Assembly: GCA_963704595.1 (NCBI GenBank)
Contig: OY969922.1
Coordinates: 992,001 to 1,056,000 of the forward strand
Length of the DNA stretch: 64,000 nt
Direction of reading: 5' to 3'
Origin: Acuticoccus sp963704595
Lineage (GTDB): Bacteria; Pseudomonadota; Alphaproteobacteria; Rhizobiales; Amorphaceae
Each line of letters opens with the position of its first letter. The first letter of the stretch is position 1. The position numbers and the translations under genes were made by a program. The notes beneath the pieces were generated by a model. That model did not search any database and was not told the origin of the DNA. It was given only the letters and a program-made list of their open reading frames with translations. Shown here one piece after another: positions 17,684 through 28,582 of this stretch.

Positions 17684-18769
17684 ATGCCCACGGATTTCCA
17701 CCCCGACGTCGAGGTTCGCTGCCGCGACTACCGGATCGGCTGCATCGGCGCCGGGATGATCATGGCCGAGTGCCATCTGGAAGCGTACCGGCTGGCAGGC
17801 TTCGAGGTCGCCGCCATCGCCTCCCGCACCAAGGCGAACGCCGCGAAGGTCGCCGAGCGCTACGGCATTGGGCGCGTGCACGACACGCCCGAGGCTTTGA
17901 TTGAAGATGATGGGATTGACATCATCGACATCGCCTATCCGCCCGACCAGCAGCCCGCGCTCATCCGCAAGGCGCTCGAGGCGCCGCACATCAAGGCGGT
18001 CCTCGCGCAGAAGCCGCTTGCGCTGTCGCTGGACGAGGCGATCGCGCTGCGCGACGAGGCGAAGGCCGCCGGCAAGATCCTCTCGGTCAACCAGAACATG
18101 CGCTTCGACCAGTCGATGCGCGTCCTCAAGGAACTGATCGACCGCGGCGCGCTCGGCGACATCGTCTTCGCGCAGATCGACATGCACGCCATCCCGCACT
18201 GGCAGGGTTTTCTGGCGGGATACGATCGCCTCACCCTCTCCAACATGAGCGTCCATCACCTCGACGTGCTGCGCTTCCTGTTCGGCGACCCGGTCGAGGT
18301 CACCAGCGTCACCCGGACCGACCCGCGCACCGAATTCGCGCACGAGGACGGCATCGTCGTCTCGACGCTGCGCTTTCCGAGCGGCACCGTCGCCCTCTCG
18401 CTGGAGGACGTATGGTCCGGCCCGCGCGAGGAAGGCTACCGGGACGACCAGCACATCGGCTGGCGCGTCGACGGCACCAAGGGCGTAGCCAAGGGCACCA
18501 TCGGCTGGCCGACCGGCGGCCCCTCCACGCTCACCTACGCCTCCACCGTCGAGACGGACGGCGAGTGGGTCACGCCGGAGTGGGACACGATGTGGTTCCC
18601 GCACGCCTTCGTCGGCGTGATGGAGCAGCTTCAATACGCGCTGAAGTCGGGCGAGGCGCCTGCGCTGTCGGTGGCCGACAACGTCGCCACCATGGCGCTG
18701 GTGGAGGCCGCTTACCGGTCGATTGCCGAGAAGCGCACCGTGGCACTTTCAGAAATCAAAACAAACTAA
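17684..18769 (+). CDS. Gfo/Idh/MocA family oxidoreductase
   Basis: 361 residues; ATG at 17684 follows GGAGG. A longer in-frame start at 17411 would run through the operator and the regulator's start and is rejected. The Rossmann opening is YRIGCIGAGMIMAECHLEAY; AQKPLALSLDEAIAL is the EKP-type block and VNQNMRFDQSMRVLKELI the following conserved stretch. The substrate His region is SNMSVHHLDVLRFLFGDP. It is the first gene of an operon with a TIM-barrel isomerase, a DUF4432 protein and an SDR, consistent with oxidation of a cyclic polyol or sugar. Substrate unknown. Confidence 0.87.
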   Translation: MPTDFHPDVEVRCRDYRIGCIGAGMIMAECHLEAYRLAGFEVAAIASRTKANAAKVAERYGIGRVHDTPEALIEDDGIDIIDIAYPPDQQPALIRKALEAPHIKAVLAQKPLALSLDEAIALRDEAKAAGKILSVNQNMRFDQSMRVLKELIDRGALGDIVFAQIDMHAIPHWQGFLAGYDRLTLSNMSVHHLDVLRFLFGDPVEVTSVTRTDPRTEFAHEDGIVVSTLRFPSGTVALSLEDVWSGPREEGYRDDQHIGWRVDGTKGVAKGTIGWPTGGPSTLTYASTVETDGEWVTPEWDTMWFPHAFVGVMEQLQYALKSGEAPALSVADNVATMALVEAAYRSIAEKRTVALSEIKTN

Positions 18770-18784
18770 GGGCAGGACTTCACC

Positions 18785-19699
18785 ATGATGCAGGTTGGAA
18801 TTTTCACGGGCTACTTCCCCTACGGCGTGAAGGAGACGGCCGAGAAGATCCGCGCGCTCGGCTTCAACACCGTCCAGCTCGACATGCACTTCAAGGACGT
18901 CGACGTGTCGGCAGGCCAGATCACCAAGGAGAAGTGCAGGACCATCCGCGAGACCTTCCGCGACAACAACCTCCCGGTCGCCTGCATCTCCGCCTACACC
19001 AACATCGTCCACCCCGAGGCCGCCGAGCGCGAGAAGCGCAACGGCTACCTCAAGGAGATCCTGCGCCACGCGCGGGACTGCGGCTCGCCTTACGTCATCT
19101 CCGAGACAGGCACCTTCGCGACCGAGTCCGACTGGGTGAGCCACCCCAAGAACAAGACCGAGGAAGGCTGGGACGACTGCCGCGCCGTCGTCGCTGACCT
19201 CGCTCAGCACGCCTACGACCACGGCGCGATGTTCCTGCTCGAGACCTACGTCAACAACGTGGTCGGCTCGGTGGAGGAGACGCTGCGGATGTTTGCCGAG
19301 GTGGACCATCCGGGCCTCGGCCTGCTGATGGACCCGACCAACTACTTCGAGGCGCATAACATCGACCAGATGGACGAGACGCTGCACCTCGTCTTCAACG
19401 CGCTGTCGGACAGGATCAAGATCGGCCACGCCAAGGACGTGAAGCGCTCCGGCGAGGACAAGGGCGAGAAGCACTCCGACATCGGCGACGACACGGCGGC
19501 CGAGAGCCACACCTTCCGAGGCGTCGGCGAGATCGAGCTGCCCGCCCCCGGCCTCGGCGAGCTCAACTACGACCTCTACTTCCAGCGCCTTGCGCAGAAG
19601 CACCCCAACATCCCGATGATCATCGAGCACCTCGACGAGTCGGACGTGCCGCGGGCGAAGAAGTTCATCGACGACAAGCTGCGCACCCACGGGCTTTAA
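18785..19699 (+). CDS. Sugar phosphate isomerase/epimerase family TIM-barrel protein
   Basis: 304 residues, AP-endonuclease-2-like barrel. It opens MQVGIFTGYFPYGVKETAEKIRALGFNTVQLD, and metal ligands are plausible at FLLETY (Glu), LLMDPTNYFE (Asp), KIGHAKD (His) and MIIEHLDES (Glu), the usual order for this fold. Members interconvert or dehydrate sugars and inosose intermediates (IolE, IolH, IolI types) in the cytoplasm. Fifteen bases separate it from the preceding oxidoreductase. The reaction is not identifiable from sequence. Confidence 0.83.
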   Translation: MMQVGIFTGYFPYGVKETAEKIRALGFNTVQLDMHFKDVDVSAGQITKEKCRTIRETFRDNNLPVACISAYTNIVHPEAAEREKRNGYLKEILRHARDCGSPYVISETGTFATESDWVSHPKNKTEEGWDDCRAVVADLAQHAYDHGAMFLLETYVNNVVGSVEETLRMFAEVDHPGLGLLMDPTNYFEAHNIDQMDETLHLVFNALSDRIKIGHAKDVKRSGEDKGEKHSDIGDDTAAESHTFRGVGEIELPAPGLGELNYDLYFQRLAQKHPNIPMIIEHLDESDVPRAKKFIDDKLRTHGL

Positions 19700-19757
19700 A
19701 GGCGGCAGGGGGCGGCGCGTCCGCCTCCGTTCAACGGAACGACGAGGGAGAGGCCCG

Positions 19758-20933
19758 ATGGTGCGGCTTTACGATGAAACGCTGACCCGGCGCGAGGTGA
19801 TGGCGCGCGCCGGCGGCCTGTCCGCCTTCGCCGGCGTGCGGCTGATGACGCTGGGCGACGGCGTCGAGCGCGGGATCCGGATGCTGGAGTTCCGCACCGG
19901 CACGGGCCTCGTCTTCACCGTGCTGGTGGACCGCGGGTTCGACATCGCGGACTGCAACTACCGCGGCCTTTCGATCGGCTGGCACTCTCCCGCCGGTTTC
20001 CGCAACGCGGCGCTCCACGAATACGAAGGCGAGGGCGGCCTCGCCTGGCTGCGCTCGTTCTCCGGCCTCCTCGTGACCTGCGGGCTCGACCACATCCTCT
20101 TCATGCACGAGGAGGATGCGAGCCACTACATCTACGGCCCGCGCAAGACGGTGGCGCACTCGATCCACGGGCGCGTCAGCACCATCCCGGCGCGGCTCTC
20201 GGGCTACGGCGAGCGGTGGGACGGCGACGAGTGCATCCTCTGGGCCGAGGGCGAGGTGCGGCAGGCGACCGTGTTCGGCGAGGACCTGACGCTGACCCGC
20301 CGGATCGAGGTCAACGTCGGCACCAACGAGATCCGGCTCACCGACCACGTCGAGAACCGCGGCTTCTACAGGACGCCGCACATGCTGTGCTATCACATCA
20401 ACGTCGGGCACCCGGTGCTGGCGGAAGGCTCGCGCTATCTCGCGCCCATCTCGGACGTGGTGTGGGCCGCCCATGCCGGCGAGTACGACAGGCAGGGCGT
20501 CGGCTACCGCGCGATTCCCGGCCCGCAGGCGAAGTTCCACGAGCAGGTGTGGCAGCACGAGATGGCGGCGAAGGACGGCGAAGTGCCGGTCGCGCTGGTC
20601 AACGACAGGCTCGGCATCGGCTTCGAGGTCGTCACCCGCAAGGACCAGTTCCCCTGCCAGTTCGAGTGGCAGAATTTCCAGGAAGGCCAGTACGCGCTGG
20701 GGCTGGAGCCCTCCACCAACCACGTCCTCGGCCACGGCTACGCCGCCGAGAAGGGCGAGCTGATCTGGCTCGAACACGGCGAGAGCCGCCATTACGACAC
20801 CGTGATGCGCATCCTGCCCGATGCCGCAGCCATCGCCGACGCCGAGGCGCGGATCACGGCAATCGCGCAGCAGCCGGCTGACGACTACCCGGCGCCGTCG
20901 GGCAACCACCGCCCCATCGGGGGGCGCTCGTGA
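19758..20933 (+). CDS. DUF4432 (aldose 1-epimerase-like) family protein
   Basis: 391 residues with no signal peptide. It has the galactose-mutarotase-like beta-sandwich features of DUF4432: VLVDRGFDIADCNYRGLSIGWHSP near residue 53, FSGLLVTCGLDH near 94, EVNVGTNEIRLTDHVENRGF, and MLCYHINVGHPVL. By analogy with mutarotases the His and Glu in these blocks may act on a sugar hemiacetal, but function in this family is largely unproven. Its last codon overlaps the next start (GTGA), so translation is coupled to the SDR. Confidence 0.78.
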   Translation: MVRLYDETLTRREVMARAGGLSAFAGVRLMTLGDGVERGIRMLEFRTGTGLVFTVLVDRGFDIADCNYRGLSIGWHSPAGFRNAALHEYEGEGGLAWLRSFSGLLVTCGLDHILFMHEEDASHYIYGPRKTVAHSIHGRVSTIPARLSGYGERWDGDECILWAEGEVRQATVFGEDLTLTRRIEVNVGTNEIRLTDHVENRGFYRTPHMLCYHINVGHPVLAEGSRYLAPISDVVWAAHAGEYDRQGVGYRAIPGPQAKFHEQVWQHEMAAKDGEVPVALVNDRLGIGFEVVTRKDQFPCQFEWQNFQEGQYALGLEPSTNHVLGHGYAAEKGELIWLEHGESRHYDTVMRILPDAAAIADAEARITAIAQQPADDYPAPSGNHRPIGGRS

Positions 20934-21691
20934 GCATGTTCGGCATGAACGGGCGCACGGTGCTCTACACCGGCGCGGCAGGCGGCCTCGGCGCCGAGAC
21001 GACCATCCAGTTTCTGAAGGCCGGCGCCCGCGTCGTCGCAGTCGACAACGACCCCGCCAAGGCGGACGCGCTGTCCGCCCGCGCGGCGGCGGAGGGGCTC
21101 GACGGCCTCACCCTCATGGCGCTCGACCTCGCCGATCACGAGGGGCTGCGCGCGGCGCTGGAGGCCGAGGCGGAGAAGCACGGCGGGTTCGATGTCGTCA
21201 TCAACAACGCCGCGATCTATCCGTCGAAGCCGTTCGAGGAATACACCCTCGCAGAGCACCAGCAGGTGCAGGCGATCAACGTCGACGCCGGGATCGTCTG
21301 CGTGCAGGTGGCGCTGCCGGGGATGCGCGCGAAGGAATGGGGGCGGATCGTCAACATCTCCTCCATCACGGCCTATGGCGGGTGGGAGAAGCTGTCGCCC
21401 TACGTCCAGTCCAAGGGCGCGCTGATCGGGCTGACGCGGGCCTGGGCGCGCGAGTTCGGCAAGTACGGCATCACCGTCAACGCCATCGCGCCCGGCGCCT
21501 TCCCGACCGACGCCGAGAAGATCCACCCCGACCCCGAAGGCTACGTGCGCTTCGTGCTCGACCACCAGTCGGTCAAGCGGCGCGGCACGCCGGCCGACAT
21601 CGCTGCCATGCTGCGCTTCTTCGCCAGCGACGAGGCGGGCTTCATCACCGGGCAGACCATCAACGTCGACGGCGGATGGGTCATGCAATGA
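20930..21691 (+). CDS. SDR family NAD(P)-dependent oxidoreductase
   Basis: 253 residues from GTG at 20930, overlapping the previous stop. Classical short-chain dehydrogenase: cofactor motif TGAAGGLG (near 15-22), NNAA (near 88), catalytic Ser in NISSITAYGG, YVQSK (Tyr-x3-Lys), and the C-terminal GFITGQTINVDGGWVM. An Asp after the second strand (VVAVDND) favours NAD over NADP. It probably oxidises an alcohol group of the sugar or polyol handled by this operon. Substrate unknown. Confidence 0.88.
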   Translation: MSMFGMNGRTVLYTGAAGGLGAETTIQFLKAGARVVAVDNDPAKADALSARAAAEGLDGLTLMALDLADHEGLRAALEAEAEKHGGFDVVINNAAIYPSKPFEEYTLAEHQQVQAINVDAGIVCVQVALPGMRAKEWGRIVNISSITAYGGWEKLSPYVQSKGALIGLTRAWAREFGKYGITVNAIAPGAFPTDAEKIHPDPEGYVRFVLDHQSVKRRGTPADIAAMLRFFASDEAGFITGQTINVDGGWVMQ

Positions 21692-21701
21692 GTATCAAAC
21701 C

Positions 21702-22909
21702 ATGACTGAAACCAGAGGCATCCTCTCCGGCATCCGGGTGCTCGACTGCTCGATCGCGATGGCGGGGCCGTTCGCGGCACAGCGCCTCGGCGACCTCGGC
21801 GCCGACGTCATCAAGGTCGAGCCCGTCACCGGGGAGTGGCAGCGGCACGTTGCGGCCGGCGGCGCGGGCGGCAACAGGATCAACGTCTCGTTCCTGTCGC
21901 TGAACCGGAACAAGCGCTCCATCGCGATCGATCTGAAGAGCGAGGGTGGCCAGAAGATCCTGATGGACCTTGTCGCCACCGCCGACGTGTTCCTCCAGAA
22001 CTACCGCCCCGGCGTCGCCGAACGCCTCGGCGTCGACTACGAGACGCTTTCGGCGAAGAACCCACGGCTCATCTATCTCTCCATGTCCGGCTACGGCGAG
22101 GACGGACCGTACAAGATGCGGCCCGGGCAGGACCTTCTCCTGCAGGCGATGTCGGGCGCGATGCTTTCCGCCGGGCGCGCAGGCGAGGCGCCGACCCCGG
22201 CGGGGCACTTCGTGGTCGACGCCGTTACCGCGTCGACCGGGTTTCGAGGGCGTGCTCGCGGCGCTGTTCCACCGGGAGCGGACCGGGCGAGGGGCAGAAG
22301 ATCGAGGTCAACATGCTGGACTCGATCGTTGCGCTGCAGATGCAGGAGCTCTCGGTCCACACCGTCGGCGGCAAGCCGCAGACGCGCTCCGCCGAGCCGC
22401 ACGCGCACGTCTTCATCCGCTCGCCCTACGGCGCGTTCAAGACGGCGGACGGCTACATCGTCGTCGCCTTCCCGCCGCTGAAGACGCTGGGCGAGATCAT
22501 CGGCGAGGAGAGCTTCCTCACCATGAACGACGAGACCGACAGCTGGTCCCGCCGCGACGAGATCTTCGCAAAGACCCGCGAGAAGCTGGTCGCCCGGCCC
22601 TCCGCCGAATGGCTCGACCTTCTCGGCAAGGCCGGGATCTGGGCCGGCCCCGTCTACGGCTACGAGGATCTGGTGGCCGACCCGCAGATCGCCCACAACG
22701 GCACCTTCGTCGAGTACGACCACCCGACCGAGGGCCGGGTGAAGACGCCGGGCTTCCCGATCAAATTCTCGAAGACACCGTCGCGGATCGAGCGCGGCGC
22801 GCCGCTGACCGGCCAGCACTCGCGCGAGATCCTCGCCGAGCTCGGCTATGGCGAGGCGGAGATGGCGCGGCTCGAAGGCGACGGCGCCGTCAACCTCGGC
22901 GAAGCGTGA
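21702..22909 (+). pseudogene. CaiB/BaiF-type (family III) CoA-transferase, two frameshifts
   Basis: The first 181 residues from ATG at 21702 match family III CoA-transferases (RVLDCSIAMAGPFAAQRLGDLGADVIKVE, with the catalytic-region Asp in GQDLLLQAMSG). The frame then slips at a TTT near 22242 and again at a GGGG near 22291. The middle piece FEGVLAALFHRERTGRG and the tail QKIEVNMLDSIVALQMQELS are in the two other frames. Removing one base at each site restores about 401 residues, normal for the family. These enzymes move CoA between carboxylic acids. Coupled by TGATG to the next gene. Both breaks are +1 in short homopolymers, so sequence error is a real alternative to a broken gene. Confidence 0.8.
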
Positions 22910-24033
22910 TGCGCTATCGCGGCCTCACCTGGGACCACCCGCGCGGCTACAACGCGCTCGCCGCCGCGGCCGCCACGCTGGATGGCGGCCTTGCCATCGA
23001 CTGGGACGTGCAGCCGCTGGAGGGCTTCGAGTCCGCGCCCATCGCGGACCTCTGCGCGCCGCTACGATCTCGTCGTGATGGACCACCCGCACCTCGGCGA
23101 GGCGATGGCTCACGGCTGCCTCACCCCGCTCGAAGACGTGTTCGGCGCCGACTTCATCGCCGAACTCGAGGCCGAGACTGTCGGCCCCTGCCTCTCCAGC
23201 TATGCATGGGACGGGCAGCACTACGCGCTGCCGCTCGATGCCGCGACGCAGGTCGCCGCCTACCGGCCCGACCGGCTCGCATCGCCGCCCGAGACATGGG
23301 GCGAGGTGCGCGCGCTGGCACAGGAGGGCGGCGTCGTCCTGTCGCTCGGCGGCCCGCACGCGTTCCTGTCCTATCTCTCGCTGGCCTCGGCGCTCGACCC
23401 CTCGCCGCGGGAGGGCCGCCTCCTCGCGAAGGGCGCCGGGGAAGAGGCGTTCGAGCGGCTCGCCGAGATCGCCGCCCACGGCGACCGTGCGCTGGCGCTG
23501 AAGAACCCCATCGGCATCCTCGAAGCCATGTGTACGCGGGACGACATCCTCTACTGCCCGCTGGTCTACGGCTACGTGACCTACAGCGCGCGGCCGGAAG
23601 GGGCGCGGGTCGCCTTCGCCGACGCGCCGATGGCCGCCGGACGGCACGGCTCGGTGCTTGGCGGCACCGGCATCGCGATCTCCACCCGCTGCACGCCGTC
23701 GCCCGAACTCGTCGAGCACCTCACGTGGCTTCTCGGCAGGCAGGCGCAGGAGGCGTTCATTCCCGCGAACGACGGGCAGCCGAGCCGCCGCAGCGCGTGG
23801 ACGCGACGACGCGGTGAACGCTGCCGCCGGGCAACTTCTACCGCAACACCGCTCGGCCACCGTCGAGACGGCCACCGTCCGCCCCCGGCACGACGGGTTC
23901 ATCGCATTCCAGACCGCAGCGTCCGCGGCCCTGCGTGACGCCATCGACCGCGGCGTCTCGCCCGGACGACGCCGCGGCGGAGGTCGAGCGCCTCTACGCC
24001 GACAGCCTGCCCAAGGAGGCCGAGCCCGCATGA
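22909..24033 (+). pseudogene. Extracellular-solute-binding-like protein without signal peptide, multiple frameshifts
   Basis: Starts ATG at 22909 with MRYRGLTWDHPRGYNAL and no signal peptide. Most of the body (23060-23800) matches family 1 solute-binding proteins: DLVVMDHPHLGEAMAHGCLTPLE, SYAWDGQHYALPLDAATQVAAYRPD, and a MalE-like hinge. The frame breaks near 23060, 23805, 23838, 23855 and 23965; four breaks look like +1 insertions and one like a deletion. The repaired protein is about 373 residues and ends in ATGA overlapping the hydratase start. A cytoplasmic binding-protein fold between two CoA enzymes is odd. It may sense or handle a ligand and not transport it. Function not known. Confidence 0.65.
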
Positions 24034-24800
24034 CCGACGACATCCGCTTCGAGATCGACGGCGCGGTCGCGACGATCACTCTCAACCGGCCGCAGAAGCT
24101 CAACGCCGTTACGCCGGAGATGGCGAAGGCGCTGCACGCGGCGGTGCTCGAATGCGACGCCAGCGACACCATCCGCTGCGTCATCCTCACCGGCGCCGGC
24201 GAGCGGGCCTTCTGCGCCGGCTCCGATATCGGGGAACTCGACACCTACGAGACCCCCTGGGATTTCCGCAACCGGCCGGACTATTGCGACGCCATCCGCG
24301 CGCTGAAGAAGCCGTCCATCGCCGCAGTCAACGGCTACGCGCTCGGCGGCGGGCTGGAGACTGCAATGTCGTGCGACATCCGCATCGCCAGCGAGAACGC
24401 GGCCTTTGCGGCGCCCGAGATCAAGCTCGGGTGGATCGGCGGTGGCGGGATGACCTACCAGCTCGCCCATGCCATCGGCCCCTCCAACGCCGCGCTGATG
24501 GTGATGACGGGCGATCCGGTGAGCGCCGAGAAGGCCGCGGCGTGGGGTCTCGTCAGCGAGGTCCTGCCGCTGGAGGGGCTGATGGACCGTGCGCGCGAAC
24601 TCGCCACCACCATCGCGAGCCGCGCGCCGATCGCGGCCGAGACGGCGAAGGCCAACCTCCAGGCCGCCTACGCGATGCCGCTCGAAAACGCGATCCGCTA
24701 CGAGCGCGACCTCCAGACGATCTGCTTCGCGACGGAGGACGCCGCCGAAGGCCGCGCCGCCTTCAAGGAAAGGCGCGCGCCGGTGTTCAGGCGCCGCTGA
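24030..24800 (+). CDS. Enoyl-CoA hydratase/isomerase family protein
   Basis: 256 residues; ATG at 24030 overlaps the previous TGA and follows AAGGAGG. Crotonase fold: ITLNRPQKLNAVTPEM at the start, oxyanion-hole blocks RAFCAGSDIGEL and VNGYALGGGLETAMSCDIRIAS, then APEIKLGWIGGGGMTYQLA. The glutamate usual in hydratases at the GGGxE position is present (GGGLE); the second catalytic Glu region carries PEIKLGW. With the CoA-transferase upstream it suggests activation of an organic acid followed by hydration, as in carnitine-type or aromatic acid pathways. Substrate unknown. Its end overlaps the convergent GH63 gene by 14 bp. Confidence 0.87.
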   Translation: MTDDIRFEIDGAVATITLNRPQKLNAVTPEMAKALHAAVLECDASDTIRCVILTGAGERAFCAGSDIGELDTYETPWDFRNRPDYCDAIRALKKPSIAAVNGYALGGGLETAMSCDIRIASENAAFAAPEIKLGWIGGGGMTYQLAHAIGPSNAALMVMTGDPVSAEKAAAWGLVSEVLPLEGLMDRARELATTIASRAPIAAETAKANLQAAYAMPLENAIRYERDLQTICFATEDAAEGRAAFKERRAPVFRRR

Positions 24801-26931
24801 ACCGGACGACGAGCCGCGCGGGGGCACTCCTCGGCGGCAGCATCATCGCCCCGTCCGGGCCGACGCCGAGAGCGACGTCGTCGAGCGCGGCGGAAGCCAC
24901 GGGCCTGCCCGCCACCGAAAAGCGCGCCGTCGCCCCCGCCGGCACGTCGAGCGCGAGCGCCTCGGCGCCGGACACGACGTCCGAGACCCGTTCGAGCGTG
25001 GTCGCGATGCGCAGCCCGCCATATTCCAGCACGAGGCCCCTGTCGCCCGCGACGCTGAGCGGACCGGACGGCCCCGCAACCGGGCCGAGCGTGCCGGCGG
25101 CAAGCGGTGGCGCGATGGCGAGGCCGTCCCACGGGGTGACGTCGGCGGCGGCGCTCACCGCCATCAGCGGCAGCAGCGCGCCCCAGGAGTAGAACGGGTC
25201 GGTGTCGGACTGGTCGAGGATTTCGCCGGTCGCGCCATTGTAGTTCTCGCCGCAGAGGCGGTCCTGCCAGCCGTGCTCGTCGAACAGGCGCCAGCTCATC
25301 GCGGCGAGGTCGCGCGCCGCCTCGTGCCGGCCGGCACGAACGAGGCCCTGATAGGTCCAGTAGTTGAGCGGCCCCCAGATCCTTCCGCGCCAGTAGACGT
25401 TGTCGTTGTAGGCGGGCTGGTTTCGCGGGGCGGAGGGGAGGCCCGGGAAGCCTCCGAAGGTTTCGGGATCGGCGAGCCAGCCGACGAGGCTGTCCACCTG
25501 CGCTTCCGTCGCCGCGCCGGCCACCATCGGGAAGAACGACGTCGGCGCCAGAGGCTCGACGAAGCCGCCGCCGACGAGCCGGTTGGCGAAGATTTCTCGC
25601 GAGGCGTCCCAGAGGTGCGTGGCGATCGCGGCCTTGTGGGCCTCGACCGAGCCGCGGAGCCGGGCGGCGTCCTCGGTGCGGTCGATGGCGTCCGCGATCA
25701 TCGCCAGAACTTCGCCGTCGAGCGCGAGGAGGGAGTTGAGCGCGACGTCGTAGGAGAGGAGGAGGCCGGTCTCCTCGTCGAACGGGGCGGGGTCGTGGAC
25801 CGCCATGTTGTCCATCGAAGATTCGTCCTTGGCGGCGAGCTTGGTGCCCTTGTAGAGCCCGTCGCCGGCATCGAGGCTGGTGCCGTAGACGACGAGGCCG
25901 AGGTCGCCGGCGCTGCGCTTGTCCCACCACCAGTCGTGGTTCCTGAGGAGGCCGTCATAGGCCCATTCCAGCAGCGCGGTATCGCCGTGGCGGGCGGCGA
26001 TGGTCCACACCGCGTAGGAGACGATGGGGGGCTGCGAGCGGTCGAGCCAGGCGTCGTTGCCGGTGACGAGGCAGGGGAAGTTGCCCGCCTCCGTCTGCCA
26101 CGCGAACACCGCCTCGAGGTTCTGCCGCGCCTTTTCAAGGTCGAACGGCGCCCACATCATCGCGTTGAAGACGATGTCGTTGAGCCAGACGCCGAAGCCG
26201 CCGAACTTCTGGCTGTTCCAGTAGCGCGTCAGCACCGTGTAGGGGCGGTGGTTGACGCTGTCCCAGACGTGGTTCCAGGCCATCACGTCGTGGATCGCGG
26301 CGAGCGGGCGGTCCGCCTCCTCGCCGTCGGTCACCAGCGGGATGGGTGCATCCGGCAGCGGCAGCCGCTCCGGGGCGGGCGCGATGGTGAGGGCCATCGC
26401 GGGCGCCTCCTCGAGGTTGAAGCGGAGCGCTGCCAGCGTGCCCGCCGTGCCGCGCGAGGCGAGGTAGAAGTAGCCGTGCGCGTGAAACTCGTCCGCGACC
26501 GCGTCGACGCTGTCGTGGAAGGTGGTGAGGAGCGGCTTCTTGGCGGCGGCGATGGCGAGGTTCGCCTCGGGCGCGGAAAGGATGCCGTTCGCCGGGTCGT
26601 AGGCGAGGGCGCCCGCGCCCGAGACGACGAGCACCACCCAGAAGCGCAAGCCCCATTCGCCGTGCGCGTCGGTCCACCATCGAATGGTGGCGCCCTCCGC
26701 GCCGAAGCCGTAGCGAACGGTGAGCGTCGTCCCGGCGTGGGTGACGCGGAAGGTGGCGCCCGAACCGTCGCGGGGGCGGGAGCCGAGCACGAGGTCCGGC
26801 CCCATGCCGATGGCGCTGACCTTGCCGGCGCGGGCCGAGTAGAGGAGCGGCGTCACCGTGAGCCCGCTCGGCGGATGGACGAGGGCGGCGGGCCGGTCGG
26901 CCGACCATGTGCCCCAGCCGCGCGCGTTCAT
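24787..26931 (-). CDS. GH63-like glycoside hydrolase
   Basis: 714 residues with no signal peptide, so probably cytoplasmic. The C-terminal (alpha/alpha)6 barrel has the family blocks: VWLNDIVFNAMMWAP, NDAWLDRSQPPIVSYAVW, ESSMDNMAVHD (likely acid Asp), YWRGRIWGPLNYWTYQGLVR, and ENYNGATGE (likely base Glu). Family members include mannosylglycerate/glucosylglycerate hydrolases and alpha-glucosidases such as YgjK; compatible-solute hydrolysis is one possibility. The start at 26931 overlaps the isochorismatase stop (ATGA). It is the last gene of a polyamine-type importer operon. An internal start further upstream would overlap too far. Confidence 0.8.
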   Translation of the reverse strand: MNARGWGTWSADRPAALVHPPSGLTVTPLLYSARAGKVSAIGMGPDLVLGSRPRDGSGATFRVTHAGTTLTVRYGFGAEGATIRWWTDAHGEWGLRFWVVLVVSGAGALAYDPANGILSAPEANLAIAAAKKPLLTTFHDSVDAVADEFHAHGYFYLASRGTAGTLAALRFNLEEAPAMALTIAPAPERLPLPDAPIPLVTDGEEADRPLAAIHDVMAWNHVWDSVNHRPYTVLTRYWNSQKFGGFGVWLNDIVFNAMMWAPFDLEKARQNLEAVFAWQTEAGNFPCLVTGNDAWLDRSQPPIVSYAVWTIAARHGDTALLEWAYDGLLRNHDWWWDKRSAGDLGLVVYGTSLDAGDGLYKGTKLAAKDESSMDNMAVHDPAPFDEETGLLLSYDVALNSLLALDGEVLAMIADAIDRTEDAARLRGSVEAHKAAIATHLWDASREIFANRLVGGGFVEPLAPTSFFPMVAGAATEAQVDSLVGWLADPETFGGFPGLPSAPRNQPAYNDNVYWRGRIWGPLNYWTYQGLVRAGRHEAARDLAAMSWRLFDEHGWQDRLCGENYNGATGEILDQSDTDPFYSWGALLPLMAVSAAADVTPWDGLAIAPPLAAGTLGPVAGPSGPLSVAGDRGLVLEYGGLRIATTLERVSDVVSGAEALALDVPAGATARFSVAGRPVASAALDDVALGVGPDGAMMLPPRSAPARLVVRFSGA

Positions 26932-27532
26932 GCCGTGCCCCATGCGGCGAGGAAGCCGTCGGCGTCGACGGTCTCGACCTGCTGGTCGAAGCGCGATTGA
27001 AGGAGGGTGAGCGCGGCGTCGTGCGAGGCGGGGACGGAGCTTGCCAGCGCGTCTCGGATCAGGATCACGCGGTGGCCGAGGTCGATCGCGGAGAGGGCGG
27101 AGGCGAGGACGCACACGTCCGTCTCGACGCCGCAGAAGGCGGTGCAGGCGGGGCCGCCCGCTCCGACGCGGGCGGCGAAGTCCGGCGCGTCGAACGCGTC
27201 GTGAGTGGTCTTGTCGAACACGTTTTCAGGCTTTGCGTGGGGGAGGAGGCGTTCGTGGAGCGCGAAGGGGGCGGTGCCGATCCTGTCGACGGTAACGCTG
27301 TCCCACCGGCGGTAGTAGCGCTGCCAGGCGCCGGGGGCGGTCTCGGAGCGGTGGGCGGAGATGAAGCGGCTGTAGAGCGTGTCGGCGGGCCGGGCGCGGA
27401 CGAGCCGCTCCACCGTCGGCAGGATCGTTAGCGCATCGGGGCAAAACCAATCGCCGGGCTCCATGAAAAGGCGCTGCATGTCGATGCACACGAGCAGCGT
27501 TTCCGCCGGCAGGGGGCCGAAGGTGAGCCCGG

Positions 27533-27536
<4 letters not shown>
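26928..27536 (-). CDS. Isochorismatase-family cysteine hydrolase
   Basis: 202 residues. The Asp-Lys-Cys triad is visible: D19 in VCIDMQ, K109 in FDKTTHDAF, C142 in GVETDVCVLASA. Members hydrolyse amides or ureides (nicotinamidase, N-carbamoylsarcosine amidase, biuret hydrolase) or isochorismate in the cytoplasm. Coupled by ATGA overlaps to the ABC ATPase upstream and the GH63 gene downstream. The importer's ligand may therefore be its substrate, an amine or amide. Exact reaction unknown. Confidence 0.85.
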
Positions 27537-28581
<1,045 letters not shown>

Positions 28582-28582
<1 letters not shown>

